Positions 23,642 through 34,763 are shown, counted from the stretch's first letter. The stretch: 64,000 bases of DNA from Tanypteryx hageni (GCA_028673005.1 CM054115.1:8467654-8531653), one strand, 5' to 3'. Translations and numbers: made by a program. The notes: generated from the letters alone by a model not told the origin.

Positions 23642-23707
23642 CACAGCAACACCCAACTTCACTTGATGATCCAAGTGCCCTGGAACACAGTTCTCTTTCC
23701 GTTGCAC
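23642..23707 (-). pseudogene. P element copy A, exon 3
   Basis: A 66-nt block between an acceptor CAG (23710-23708) and a donor GTAAGT. It starts GTGCAACGGAAAGAGAAC. The same exon start with its acceptor occurs in copy B at 36246. Confidence 0.65.
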
Positions 23708-24403
23708 CTGTAAGAATGAAAATTAATTTCTAAGAATGTCAGTCATTCAACCTGCTAAACCTAATGAAATTGATGCAGGATGCAATGGGCATGCTTCAAA
23801 TGCTGCAGTAAATGTAACATAAGGCAAATGCACTTATGGCCCCTTGCAGTTCCTAAACAATTTTTCTATGAAGATCACATTACCAATTGTAAAATGAAAC
23901 ATATCATATCACATTGCTCTACAAAATGTCCACTTTATTTATAATTTATTCTAAATACAGTTGTATTCGCTAACGATCAGGTGTTCTTAGCAATCATAGT
24001 TAGGCCAATCAAATAACAAGGAAAACTTTTGATATGGAAATTTTAATTCCTGGATAGAAAAACATATACTTCGAAATACGTTTTTAAACAAAGATAGAAG
24101 AATTATCTTAATGTCAAGGAATACAAGCAAATTCATAATGAGAAACAATAAATAAACAAGTTAATAATATCTGTAAATAATTCAAATATTTAAAAATAAA
24201 ACAATATATGATAATCAAAATGAGACATCGCTATGGTATACTTATTTCATTCTATTACAAGCACAATTCTATTCCTGGACGTCTACGTTGCAGTATAACA
24301 TCCAAAGAATGAACTATAATCTACAAATAACCACGAGAAGTTTTAAACAGAAATTCCACTTAATCTAAAATTACGGCCTATTTTGTGAAGAACTGACATG
24401 TAC
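23708..24403 (-). other. P element copy A, intron 2
   Basis: AT-rich intron without coding signals. It aligns base for base over long stretches with 35562-36245 on the other strand, which shows that the two copies are duplicates of one family and not just shared exons. Confidence 0.7.
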
Positions 24404-24753
24404 CATATTCATTCCAAGTACAATGGATGGCACAGCTACGCTAAGCAAGCGAGGCTTAGTACCTAAAAATGAGAAGCAATTACTCTCGAAATGCTTCTCT
24501 CACACACAAAAACGAGTTAAGTTTCCCTCCTTCCTTCCCATAAGATTTACCCAATGCAGGTATCTGTTAAGAAAATACAAAAGCATTTTCACAAAATGCA
24601 TTCACATATATCATAAAAGTTATTTTTTAGAAAAATTATCAAAAATTTTAAGACTTACCTGGCTCTGTTCCTTGGAGAGCAGAACAATTGCACTCCGTTG
24701 CATCTCCTTAAACCGCAGTCTGCCACTACACATCTTTCGCGGGAGGAAGGCAT
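24404..24753 (-). pseudogene. P element copy A, THAP-domain exons 1 and 2
   Basis: Exon 1 (24753-24659) begins MPSSRERCVVADCGLRRCNG and LFCSP, the C2 half and proline landmark of a THAP DNA-binding finger, ending at donor GTAAGT. Exon 2 (24563-24404) follows an AACAG acceptor: RYLHWVNLMGRKEGNLTRF, then EKHFES and the F-L-G-x-K-P-R-L-L segment. The THAP finger needs C-x2-4-C plus C-x2-H. In exon 2 the Cys codon before EKHF is TGA, a stop, so the finger is broken. Copy B keeps TGC at that position. THAP fingers bind element ends or host promoters. Confidence 0.85.
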
Positions 24754-25039
24754 ATCTGCTATTCTAAACTAGACAAAATCTGACTTACTGTATTTGTCAA
24801 CCACTAAATGAGCAATGGCAGTTTGGTGGATTTTAAACAACCAAAATGGCTGCTGATACAAAGAACGTGTGGTGCTGTGGTGATGTGGTAGAGAGAGAGA
24901 AATAGAGGGAGAAAAAGAGAGAGAGAGCTGACTACGACTGCAGCGCCTATCGCGGACCCCTTAGCATAGTGAACTATGTGTAAAAGCTGGGAATCTATTC
25001 TCCCATAAGAGTTTCATACCCCTGATGTTAACCAAGGCA

Positions 25040-25899
25040 TTCTGCAGGGCTCAATTTTAGGTCCTCTATTGTTCTCTTTATTCATAAATGATTGTTCTCA
25101 ATACTTAACTTACTCCAAGCATCATTTGTACGCCGATGATCTCCAAATCTACTTAGACACAAAACCCAATAACTTATCTTTTTCCATAGCTAACATAAAT
25201 CATGACTTGGCCCAACTTCAAGAATGGAGCTACGATAATTTTCTCACCATAAACCCCTTGAAATCTCAAGCCATTTTAATCGGTTATCCGAAACTACTGG
25301 CATCTATAAACCTTGCAGAATCAGTTCCTCTGTCTTTGAACGGCTCAGTTATACCCTATTGCAAAATCGTAAAAAATCTCGGGATTCTAATTAATGAAAC
25401 GCTCACCTGGAATAATCATATAATAAAAATCTGCAAGACGGTAAACTCCTCCATACACTCTCTAAGGCCTCTCGTTAACATTCTTCCCTCGTCACTAAAA
25501 ATACAGCTAGTGACCTCCCTAATTTTTCCTCACTTCGATTATTGTGATGTTGTATACCAGGACTTATCAAAGGAACTCGCCATTAAGCTACAACGTTCTC
25601 ATAACGCCTGCATCAGATTCATATTAAATCTTAAAAAATCTGACCATGTCTCAGAATACTTCCGTCGACTCTCCTGGCTAAAACTTGATTCCCGAAGAAA
25701 CCTTCACCTTCTCTCTCTATTGCATCAAATTCTAAATAACAACATCCCTTGTTATCTTTCATCTAATTTTGTCACCATTAATACAGTTCACCATTGCAAT
25801 ACCAGAGGATGTGATAAACCCCACTTCATAGAACAGAAATTTACAACAAATCCTTTACCGTCACTGTTTGTCAACTCTGAAATGGCCTTCCAACGTTAA
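25040..25899 (+). pseudogene. LINE reverse transcriptase, C-terminal part
   Basis: Resumes at DVNQGILQGSILGPLLFSLF (motif B) followed by HHLYADDLQIYL, the catalytic Y-A-D-D motif C, then KSQAILIGYPKL, KNLGILINETLTWNNHI, LVTSLIFPHFDYCDVVYQDL and the C-terminal connection rich in basic residues (LQRSHNACIRFILNL). The frame is open from 25069 to 25899. The catalytic YADD is intact but motif A is missing with the deletion at 18064/25030. Same family as the blocks at 11.3-18.1 kb by style, order and strand. Confidence 0.85.
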
Positions 25900-26545
25900 T
25901 AAAAAACTCTCTATCTCTAAGCACTTTTAAACGCTTGTATTACAAGCATCTACTCTCACTCCCCATGCATTGAACCACACTCTTTCTTCTCTTTCAGGTT
26001 GTCAAAGGATACGATTATTGTGCATAATTTCTTAATTTATTTACTTTATTCTCCTGTATTGTAATTATTCTGTAATCAACCAGGCATATCTTACCCTACA
26101 ATCCCTATTCCCCTCTCACCCCTCCCTCCCTTATATGGATATAAATGTATGTACATATGTTTGTATTTATGAATGATTTTTTTTGTTTCTCATATTATTG
26201 TATTTTTTTTCCTTCCGCTGAACTATTTTAGAAATTTTCATGGTTTTTTAAACCTCTCTTCTCTTCGTAGGTGTTTTCCGCAGTGGAAATTTTTTCTGTG
26301 TTAAAACATAACTGATACACAGTTTTTTATGACCCACAAAACTAACATTCTTTGGTAATGCTGTGTTATCTACTAACAAACATATTAACTTGTAATTAAT
26401 ATGTATTTTGTTGAAATCTGTATGTAATTAATTTCTCTTATTTTGTAAATATTGTAATTACTTATATGACGAAAGGGTTAAATGTAAGAAGGGACTACAT
26501 AGTCTCAATTTCGCCCTAATAAAGTCGTTTGTCTGTCTGTCTATT
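25900..26545 (+). other. LINE 3' UTR and tail
   Basis: Follows the ORF2 stop. It ends CGCCCTAATAAAGTCG followed by GTCTGTCTGTCT, the short tandem tail many Jockey/CR1 elements have instead of poly(A). Confidence 0.65.
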
Positions 26546-28070
26546 TCAGTCTGACTTGGATTGACTACGTTCAGTCGCATTTGTTTTCCTGCGGCCCATA
26601 CATAATCCCTCAATGGTTCTGGTGTGCACTACACTGCCGAGGCGGTTGCACGTAGGATAGTCTTAATCCAAGAGATAGAGCCTGTTTTAAATTTACATTC
26701 CTTTCCTCGAATCAGCTTCACTGATTCTTTGTTTTATTTTGATTTTATTTATTTTTTGTTTAATGTTCTCTTCTGCCTTCTTGCATTTTAACTTATGACA
26801 AGGGTCACTGCACCCCCCTTTTCTCGCATACCCGATATTTTTATTCACTTTTAATTATTCTTCTTAATCAGCCTCACCAAGGTTTTACTATTTTTTGACC
26901 TCGGTTTGTTTTGTGTTTTTTATTTACAAGGGTAACTGCAGTTTTTTTGCATACCCGATTTGTGTGAATGTTGTGTTTGGAGATCCCTGGCATGGAGGAG
27001 TCTCCCGTAAACGTTGGTTGGCTGACTTGCTGTCCCTGGCGCTGGCCATAAAAAGCCCCTAAACAGCAGCTGGAGGGTCTGGATGTATGGGCAAGGTTTT
27101 TGTTTTCAATTTTTAATCTTTTAATTTTAAAAAATCTTTTTTCCCCCTTTCCTTACTTTAGTGAAGTACGTTAATTTTATTATTTTGTTATGGCATTTGG
27201 AGATTTTTTATCTTTTATCATAGTGAATGACGTACTTTGTAGTAGGAGAGAAAAGCGGGCTCTGCCCCCCCTCCCCAACTTTTAGTGCATTATTGCAGCC
27301 GCCATCTTGGATTTATGACGTTACAATCGGTCACGTGACCGACCTGTGGCGCCACCGCTCGGAGAAAGTTGGAACTAAGAACAAATGCCGCGGAAGATAA
27401 GACGCGTCAAAAACATCGCGATTGTATTGCGGATAACCAAACATTTCAGGGGCAAATTTTGGTGTTTTTTTTCCTAATTAGGACCATTATACCTTTAGAA
27501 CGGTTCCTTGGGAAGACGTTTTTTCGGGTTATTTTCATCGTAGGACCCACCGTTTTCGATATTTTTGGCAAAATCCGAAATTTTCGAACATTTTTATTAA
27601 TATCTCCGTTATTTGGAGAGATATTGGAATGGTGTAAATACAAAGTTTGTTCATATTACAATTGCGCTTCCAATAAAAGAAAGAGCTTATTTAAAAAGTT
27701 GAAAGATTTTGAGATATTTTAGACAAACTCCTTAATATTTTGTCAAATCGCCAATTATTGGTGACTTTTCAATCAACGTAAAGACACTGCTTTCGAGAAA
27801 CGTTTTACCGAGACTATAGTGTAGCATTTTCTGGAACTACTATATTGAAATATAGAGGACAAATATTTCAATGTCTATATGTAATTTGTACTATAGCGAT
27901 GGTTATTGTCATATCAATAAATTAATTTTTGAACTACAGCAGTTTAAAATGCATGAGAAATTCTAATTATTTCAGATACAACGTGATTCATATTTATATC
28001 TATAAATCCTTTTCAGATCTACTTTTATTTTTATTCACAACTGAACTTTTGAAGTAAGCAGATCTAAAAT
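26546..28070. other. Unassigned region
   Basis: No recognised protein. 26560-27110 has GC-richer repeat-like text (for example CTTGCTGTCCCTGGCGCTGG) that may be another retroelement 3' end. An open frame at 27369-27722 is Phe/Ile/Lys-rich and unrecognised. The segment may be the 5' flank of the polymerase-like element that follows. Confidence 0.35.
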
Positions 28071-28456
28071 ATGGAAACTCTCTGCAAAGTGTGCTTCATT
28101 TATTTTGACTCGAGATATCGAGTTTCACATGAGATGAGTGACGTACACATGAGACATCTAATTCAAGCAGGAGGACAACATTATGTTATCGAGATCGATT
28201 CGGCAGTGAGGAATCGATTGAAAACTTTTTGGGTAAGTGGAAATGGAGTGCATAGAGACATAATATCGTTTTTGGATGACATCAGAGAAATTTTGATTAA
28301 CAAAGTTAGGGAACAATTGATAAATACGGCACTAAAAATTAATATTATTTTGAAAGCAAAATTCAAGAAGGAAGAAGCATTGGATGAGAGGGTTTTTAAA
28401 ACCAAAAATGTCAGAGTTCTTCAGTCCGATGACATTAATGAAATTTTGAATACACT

Positions 28457-28605
28457 TGTTGGGACATTGTATGTTTGCCTTTGTTTTGTTGACGGGTGGC
28501 GGCGTCCTGGCGGGCGCCGTGTGGTTGAAGCATGTTGGGACATATTATGTTTGCCTTTGTTTTGTTGACGGGTGGCGGCGTCCTGGCGGGCGCCGTGTGG
28601 TTGAA
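28457..28605 (+). repeat. 76-bp tandem duplication within the solo LTR
   Basis: The first 76 bp of the LTR are repeated at once (28457 and 28533 both start TGTTGGGACAT and share GTTGACGGGTGGCGGCGTCC), nearly identical. Confidence 0.9.
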
Positions 28606-28840
28606 TGGTGAAGTGTGACAACGTTGCCTTTGGACGGTGTGAGGCAGTAGAGACCTGAACACGGTGAGGAGAGGACGCGTCTGCCCACTCGGGAGTAGAG
28701 ACATAAAAACGGTGACGCTGGACGTGCCTGCCCGGCTCGGGTGTTTGTAATAGAACGCAGATTCGGTGATTGTACCGCCCTCGGTAGAATAAAATACGAT
28801 TTATACAGTTCACTAGTTTTTTAATTGAGCGATCGGAACA
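28457..28840 (+). mobile_element. Solo LTR with 5-bp duplication
   Basis: A 384-bp unit starting TGTTGGGACA and ending GATCGGAACA, flanked by ACACT at 28452-28456 and 28841-28845. TG...CA ends, the 5-bp duplication, and an AATAAA near 28787 fit an LTR left after recombination between the two LTRs of a retrotransposon. The orientation is inferred from the AATAAA. No internal genes remain. Confidence 0.85.
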
Positions 28841-29893
28841 ACACTCTTTGGAAAAATATTAAAGGAAAAGTCTGAACAGCAGGCAAAAGGATCGGGTTGG
28901 ACTATGCATGAGATTAAAGGATTGGAATTAAGGATTAAGAAATACAAACCGTTGAGAGGATCTTATTTCATCGAGTTATTACCGAAAATTAAACTTACTA
29001 AATCGGTTTTAAACGTACAAAATTTCGACCCTTTTTGTTTTAAATACGCGATTTGGGCAAAAAACATAGAAAAACATCCTCATCGCCCCACAAGATATGA
29101 TAATGAAGAATTTCGAAATAGTTACGATTGGAGCTGCATCGAGTATCCTGTGGAACTAGATGTAATCCCTAAATTTGAAAAGGTTAATAATATATCGATT
29201 AACGTTTTTGGTCTTGATGATAAAAACAACGTGTACCCTCTCAAAGTAGTGGTTGAGGAACTAGATGACCATTGGGACCTTTTGTTTTTAAAGAAAGAAT
29301 CTAAGAGCCATTATTTCTATATTAGAAATTTTGAACGGTTGGTGGGGAGCCAATTAACGAAATGTAAATGTAAAATGTTCATTTGCAAGAGATGTTTTAC
29401 TCATTACAGGGATGAGGATAAACTCAAAGAACATAAAATTATATGTAGCGTCAATGCACCCACAAAAATCATCGTATTGCCTAGCGAAGAGGATAGATGG
29501 TTGAAATTCAAAAATTTTAACCACATTTTTCGTGTTCCTTATGTCATCTACGCGGATTTCGAGTGCCTCCTTCCAAAATTTGACGGTTGTAGTAGCCCTC
29601 CTGATCATTCCTATTCAAAATTATACCAAAAGCATGATCCCATGAGTTTTTCATTTACTGTTGTCAATTCACTTCATCACTTCACTAGGGAAACAGAACC
29701 CCTGGGGTACAGGAAGGCCACGCCACGCGCACCCCTCCTAGGCCGAGACTTGCGATGCCCCAAATTCCGCACTCTAGGCCGGAGAGACAGATGGAACCTG
29801 CCGGCTCAGAGCCATCACTCACTCCAATACTGACCGCCCTGGTAGGAATGGCAAACGCCTTACAAGAACAACTCACGGCACTAACAGCCCATA

Positions 29894-30560
29894 ATGACCC
29901 GTAAGCAAAATAGCTTCAGAGGACCGATCATATGCGTATGGAATGCTAATGGAGGAGTCAAAGCAAAGACTCCAGAACTCCTACAATTTCTAAGGTACCA
30001 TGCCATCGGAATCGCACTCATTCAGGAATCGCACCTACGCCCGGAGACCAGATGGAGTGTCCCAGGGTATAGAATATTAGGGAACCACCGAGAAGTCCAA
30101 AGGGGTAGTCCTGCAGCTGGCGGTACTGCAATCCTCGTAATGAATGACATCTCGGAAAACGAGGCACAAATTGACACCACCTCCATCGGAGCCACGACCA
30201 TCACGGTTGGAACCACGAAGGGGCGTGTGAGGATCGTATCCCTGTACCTAAGGCCGGCTGGCCGCTTCTCAGAGGAGGATATTACCAAAATATTTGACAC
30301 TGACGACCCGGTTCTTGCAGCCGGAGATTACAACGCCCTTCATTATTTCTGAAATTCCACCAGGAACAATCCCAATGGAGTGAAGCTACGGAAATGGGCG
30401 GATACAAATAATGTAGCAGTGGCTGCACCAGCCCAACCTACGAGGTTCCATCAAACCCTCGACATAGCGGCATACAAGGGAATAAACTCCTCTATTGCAC
30501 TATATACTGCAGCAGCCTTGAGCAGTGACCACAATCCTGTGCTCATTTACATAAACCAAC
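29894..30560 (+). pseudogene. Jockey LINE AP-endonuclease domain
   Basis: Starts MTRKQNSFRGPIICVWNANG, the N-A-N-G metal-binding start of the domain. Next come GIALIQESHL (E ligand), YRILGNHREV, GGTAILVMND, VSLYLRP and VLAAGDYNALH (catalytic G-D-x-N-A). After a TGA near 30350, FHQTLDIAAYKGI and AALSSDHNPVLIYI (catalytic SDH-P) follow. All key residues are still visible; one stop splits the domain. Confidence 0.85.
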
Positions 30561-30599
30561 GCTCCTCCCCCAACTACCGAGACTACGGTATGACCTCAG

Positions 30600-32580
30600 G
30601 GATTGGACAAAATATCGGGCGGCACTAGTTGATGCGCTACCAAACCTCAGCAAACTTGAGACATGCGATGAGGTAGACCAAATGCCTGAGGCACTCAAAA
30701 CACAAATGGCAAAAGTGCTGCATGCGGCCATCCCACTAGTCCGCGCAAGACAACCGGATCACTTGTCGCTACCAAAGGACATCCTGGCATTCATTGCAAG
30801 GAAAAACAAAGCGCGGCGTAAATTCCAAAGGATAGGCAACCCAGAAGACTGGAGGCAAGTCCGCTGGAAGGAGAAACAGTAAAAAGCGGACATAAAAAGA
30901 TACAGGTCGGAGGCTTGGGAACAGTTCGCTTCCAGTCTCACCCAAAGGGACGGGTCCATATGGCGCACCGTCAAGCACCTCAGAAGGCCAATAACTAGGG
31001 AACCCCCTTACGATCCTCCATGACGGAAGCAGCCACTTCGAGCGAGAAGGACGAGATGCTGGTCGAGCATCTAGAGCAAGCATTCACATCACTCCCAGCA
31101 GCAGCAGAGGGCAGTCCCGAATTAGACACCACAGAGGAAGACGACGGACTCGAATCTCCGGCGTACACAGAGGAGGATCTCATCAAGGCACTAAAACAAC
31201 TTAGAAAAACAAGGCACCAGGAGCCGATGGAATACCAAACGAAGCGATAGCACAAATGCCGCAATATGCTGGTAATATAATGCTCGCCATCACAAACGCG
31301 GCCATGAAGCTCGGGCACTTCCCAAGCAACTGGAAAGAAGCAAGGATCATATGCCTCCTCAAACCCCAAAAACCACCAACAAACCCCGGTAGCTACAGGC
31401 CGATCTCCCTGCTGCCCGGACTTTCGAAACTGCTGGAAAGATTACTACTCCCCCACATCAAGCACCACGCTTATAGCAAGGGCATCATCCCTCCCGAGCA
31501 ATTTGGGTTCCGGGAAGAACATGCACCACCTACCAACTTGTGAGGGTCATTGATTTCGTGACCGAAGGTTTTAATAGGAAAGCGCAGTCAGTAGCGGCCT
31601 TGTTAGACCTTGAAAAAGCCTTTGACAAGGTCTGGCACCGAGGACTTCTGCATAAACTTCAACTACAAGGCTTCCCGGCATGGCTGAGGAAACTCACCAG
31701 GACATACCTACAAAACCGAGCAGTTCATGTCAGTTGGAACCACGCAACATCACGATAGAACCAAATCCGAGCAGGCGTACCCCAGGGCTCCGTCCTAGGA
31801 CCCCTGCTCTTTAACCTATATACGGCGGACCTGCCAACAGAGCACGGGCATAACACCATTGTGGGTATCTTCGCGGACGATGTCGCGGTCATAGCAAGAT
31901 CTACAAAACCGGAAATGGCAAAGCGATACGCACAAAGAGCCATAGAGCAGCTAATTTAGCGGTGTAGGAAATGGAGGCTGGGCGTAAACTCCGGCAAGAC
32001 TGAAGCAATCCTCTTTACGAGGAAAACAAAACCTCCTCTAATAAGCCAACTCGAGGTGAACGGCACTGCTGTGCCTTGGATGAATGAAGTCACCTACATG
32101 GGTGTGATCCTGGACAGTAGGCTAAATTTCAACACCCGTGTGCTGCGCCAGGTGAAAAAGGCTATTACGGCAAAAATTGCGCTGGCACCAATACTGAGAA
32201 CGCCGTCAGTAAAGCCTGAAACAAAGGCTAACTTGTACAAGGCTTGCGTAAGACCCATCCTTACCTACGCCTCGCCTGCTTGGTCCGGGAGGGCCACCAA
32301 CGCCTCCAAACTGGTAGTCCTACAAAACGGCTGCCTTCGCTGGGCACTAAGGCCGCCACTCGGCACGCCAAGCGCCGATATTAGGGAAACACTTAGCTTC
32401 CCCACAATCAGGGATAATCTGATTGCCCTAAGCATAATCTTTTTTGAACAGCTTCACTCTGCCTGCAGCAAATTGCAAAACATATCCACCTCTTCCAAAC
32501 CGTGGGACGTCCACAAGTGCCCACGGGCCGGAACCGACAGAGAAGAGGACCTCCCCGTCCCAAAAAGGAGGAGGAGCTAG
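30600..32580 (+). pseudogene. Jockey LINE reverse transcriptase
   Basis: In order and with frame changes: a linker (RRKFQRIGNPEDWRQVRW); TEEDLIKALKQL; KLGHFPSNWKEARIICLLK; GSYRPISLLPGLSKLLERLL; PPEQFGFREEHA; AALLDLEKAFDKVWHRGLL (motif A with catalytic Asp); GVPQGSVLGPLLFNLY (motif B); GIFADDVAVIAR (F-A-D-D, motif C); VTYMGVILDSRLNFNT; and a C-terminus with YKACVRPILTYASPAW. Frame changes occur near 31250, 31540 and 31755, plus TAG or TAA stops. The order and motifs match Jockey-clade elements. Confidence 0.88.
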
Positions 32581-32849
32581 ATGGGCGACGGAAGGCCCGC
32601 ACATACCCCGCCGGATCGGATACCCCCCCGGAATCAAAACATACTGAACGAGCGCTGAAAGCCACCCGGCAACACAGGGCTAAGTCCCGCGTAAAACACG
32701 GGCACCCATGAACAGCAGCGGCGGCACGGCACTCAGGAGTTTCCTGAAGATGGCGCTAGAGCCAGGCGCCAAAACGTTGGAGGACTACCATCTCACCTGG
32801 CTGGAAACCCGAGAGAAATTCACCGCAATGTTTGTCATATCCGGTGTCG

Positions 32850-33148
32850 AATATACAATAATTGTATTTTGTGTCTTCGTTGTTGATCTGATTCACAATT
32901 TCCCTCTGGACACATTTTCCCATAATTTTAATTATTTCTTCATACACTGTTTTAGATAAATAGGTAATATTTGTTTTTTTATTTTGATATTTGGTCAGAT
33001 TTCCATGCAAAAATGGATCAAATTCAGCAATTAATTCGATTATTCCCATGAAATTTCCATTATTTAGATAACCCCATTTTTCATCACGACCTCTAAGTGC
33101 CAAACCTCTTTTGCTTATAAATTTAATGACAGCGACAACTCTTTTCAA
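32850..33148 (-). pseudogene. hAT-like (DUF4371-type) transposase fragment
   Basis: Minus-strand frame beginning MKRVVAVIKFISKRGLALRG, then NNGNFMGIIELIAEFDPFL and YLSKTVYEEIIKIMG, matching the DUF4371 region of hAT-like genes (ZNF862/ZMYM type). It ends abruptly at the LINE boundary where the D-x-x-D block would follow (FDTGYD, a changed form). No BED finger or C-terminal domain remains. Confidence 0.7.
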
Positions 33149-33529
33149 TACTTCAAAACAATATACTAATATAGTTTGTTAATTAGAGAATATGGAAAAC
33201 TATTCGGTTGAATTGTAATTGGGAATATTATAAACGTAAAATCGGTGTCATTTACATATTATCTGGACGTCCCATTCCTGTTGTAAATTCGAGGAAAATT
33301 TATCATTGTTATTATGGACCAAACACCGGGACCGAAAGAAAAAAGCGTAAATTCAAGGAAAACGTAAAATCGGAGGACGTGAAATCAAAGTTTCACTGTA
33401 TATATTCTCACGAGAAGCATTTATGAGTGCTCTATAATAATTTCTTCATTATTGTTGCATTAGAAGTTAAACTAAGCTACTAGAAAACAATGAGAGCCTT
33501 AGTGGTCCCTTTAGGAACCGCATGGACGA
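33149..33529. other. Unassigned
   Basis: Contains a 72-codon open frame (33208-33426) with no recognised motif and a basic, repetitive text (CGTAAATTCAAGGAAAACG). Nothing else is supported. Confidence 0.35.
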
Positions 33530-34632
33530 TAAAGGCTAGAGAGTAAAATTCTCTTTATGATATACCGGTAATTCCCGGGATATTCAATGGATTTGCCGGG
33601 AAACGGGAAAACCATTTTAACCCCGGGATTTAAGGGGAAGCGGGATCCCGGGATGACAAGCACTTGTGCTGAGAGACCGTTGCATTTTACGAAGCAATTC
33701 TGAAGCGCTTTCTTTTTGGCATGTATCTTTAAATTGGCCCATTCTTTACGATCTATAAGGGAAATAGACGAACCGGTATCGAGTAGCGCCTGGCGTGGTT
33801 GAGAGTTAATGGACACCTGAGGTAATGGTGTTTCGAAAGGATCCGACCAATTAACGAACGAATGACCCGGGAGACTACGCGTATCTCGCCGAAAACAGCG
33901 ATTATGATTAAGCTGAAATGTAACCTTTGCCGAGATTTGGGACGCTGTGGGTGACGAAACACCTGAGGAATATGGATTTATGCGAAAATATTCTTTCCTA
34001 CTCATGAGGAGTTTATCGGATCGCGTGAGTAAGTCGTCTAACTCGGCAAGATTATTAGGTCTCCCGACGAAAAGAAAAGTAGACTGTGTCAAGGGATTGA
34101 CAATATCGAGTACGAGTTCCACGATCTCTAACTCCGAATAATTATGACACAAAACCGCGATCGCTGACTTGAGTGACTGGAGAAACAAGGGGTGATTCAT
34201 CCGGGCAAAGGAATCGCTTGACTTTCAACGACACGAGGCGTTTAAATTCTCTCTTCGAGAAAAATGTTTCCCAGACTTTCGAAGTAACTTGCTTCCAGGA
34301 TAGATTCCGCGAGATCGCGTTAAACCAGAAATCCCTTAACGTAACCGGGATTTTAGTAAGGGCGAGAATCAAAAGAAAATTATCGGCGGCAAACTTTAGT
34401 TCACGAATATAGAGTAACCAAGAAAAAAAAGGCAATTGTAGGTTCAGCTGCAAGCTCTACGAAAAGGGGTAACTTAGACAGGAGAACATTAACCACTTGA
34501 GTGAGATCAGAAGGCGAAGGAGAGGAATCAGAGGCGGATTCACATTCGACCCGTCTTCTGCGCGAGAACGCGTTCTTTCAGCCCTATCAGATGCAAAGGT
34601 AGAATATTGCTTCTCGTAAGCATTGTTAGACG
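33530..34632 (-). pseudogene. Ty3/gypsy-like gag and protease
   Basis: On the minus strand an ATG near 34637 begins METSNNAYEKQYSTFASDRA, with a Gag-like polar start. A frame change leads to a Gag capsid-like part (LYIRELKFAADNFLLIL, SWKQVTSKVWETFF). Further on, RQALLDTGSSISLIDRKEW is an aspartic protease of retropepsin type (D-T-G-S active site). The fragment ends soon after the protease near 33530 in a repetitive text (CCCGGGATCCCG); reverse transcriptase and integrase are absent. Because the LTR and primer-binding site sit in the correct order upstream, this is the 5' end of one LTR element. Gag to protease frames are broken near 34200 and 34450. Confidence 0.75.
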
Positions 34633-34763
34633 TTTCCATCGTGACGATTAAACAGTATGACACCAAAGAACGAAGTAAAATAGACAAGACAAATTTATAA
34701 TAATGAACTTGAAATTACAAGAGTACGAAATACAATAATACGAAATAACGAACCTGTGTTCGT

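Larger units (their letters stand above)
18070..25010 (-). mobile_element. THAP/P element, copy A (boundaries approximate)
   Basis: Minus-strand exons run from a THAP zinc-finger exon at 24753 to a P-type transposase C-terminus at 18233, interrupted by the 18710-21488 insertion. It lies between LINE block ends 18064 and about 25030. I could not identify its terminal inverted repeats or the 8-bp target duplication expected of P elements. A second, shorter copy (35254-36300, plus strand) matches its exons 1-3 and introns almost base for base. Confidence 0.75.
11290..26545 (+). mobile_element. Jockey/CR1-like LINE interrupted by nested DNA transposons
   Basis: Four separated blocks read as one non-LTR retrotransposon in order: an AP-endonuclease domain (11290-11434 plus 13684-14361), the linker and N-terminal reverse transcriptase (17180-18064), the C-terminal reverse transcriptase (about 25040-25899), and a 3' UTR ending AATAAAGTCG with GTCT repeats (25900-26545). 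The gaps hold a hAT element, a pogo element and a P element. At the first two junctions the coding frame is restored exactly if one copy of the target duplication is kept, which proves insertion rather than chance adjacency. The 5' boundary is uncertain; ORF1 was not found. Confidence 0.8.
28071..29685 (+). pseudogene. Virus/Polinton-like family-B DNA polymerase, N-terminal part
   Basis: The first block (28071-28456) begins with a C-x2-C pair. It is interrupted by a solo LTR; the second (28846-29685) resumes in the same frame once one copy of the 5-bp duplication is removed. The second block has motifs common to polymerase genes of Polinton-like and adintovirus-like elements in invertebrate genomes: a CKCKMFICKRCF finger with a downstream H and C, and VIYADFECLL, the exonuclease I motif with its D-x-E metal ligands. 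Exonuclease II/III and the polymerase palm are missing: the gene is cut by a LINE at about 29690. It is an old endogenous fragment that cannot make a polymerase. A mitochondrial-plasmid-type origin is less likely. Confidence 0.7.
29690..32845 (+). mobile_element. Jockey-clade LINE, 5'-truncated
   Basis: Contains the end of ORF1 (29690-29900, a proline-rich tail ending LTALTAHNDP and a stop) and a full-length but broken ORF2 to 32580, then a short 3' region. Composition is much richer in G and C than the flanks. It follows the polymerase fragment directly and abuts a hAT fragment at about 32845. No poly(A) or target duplication was confirmed. Confidence 0.75.

Noticed and set aside
27369..27722. 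117-codon frame before the polymerase fragment as a partner viral gene
   Set aside because: Low-complexity Phe/Ile/Lys composition and no motif; nothing ties it to the polymerase.
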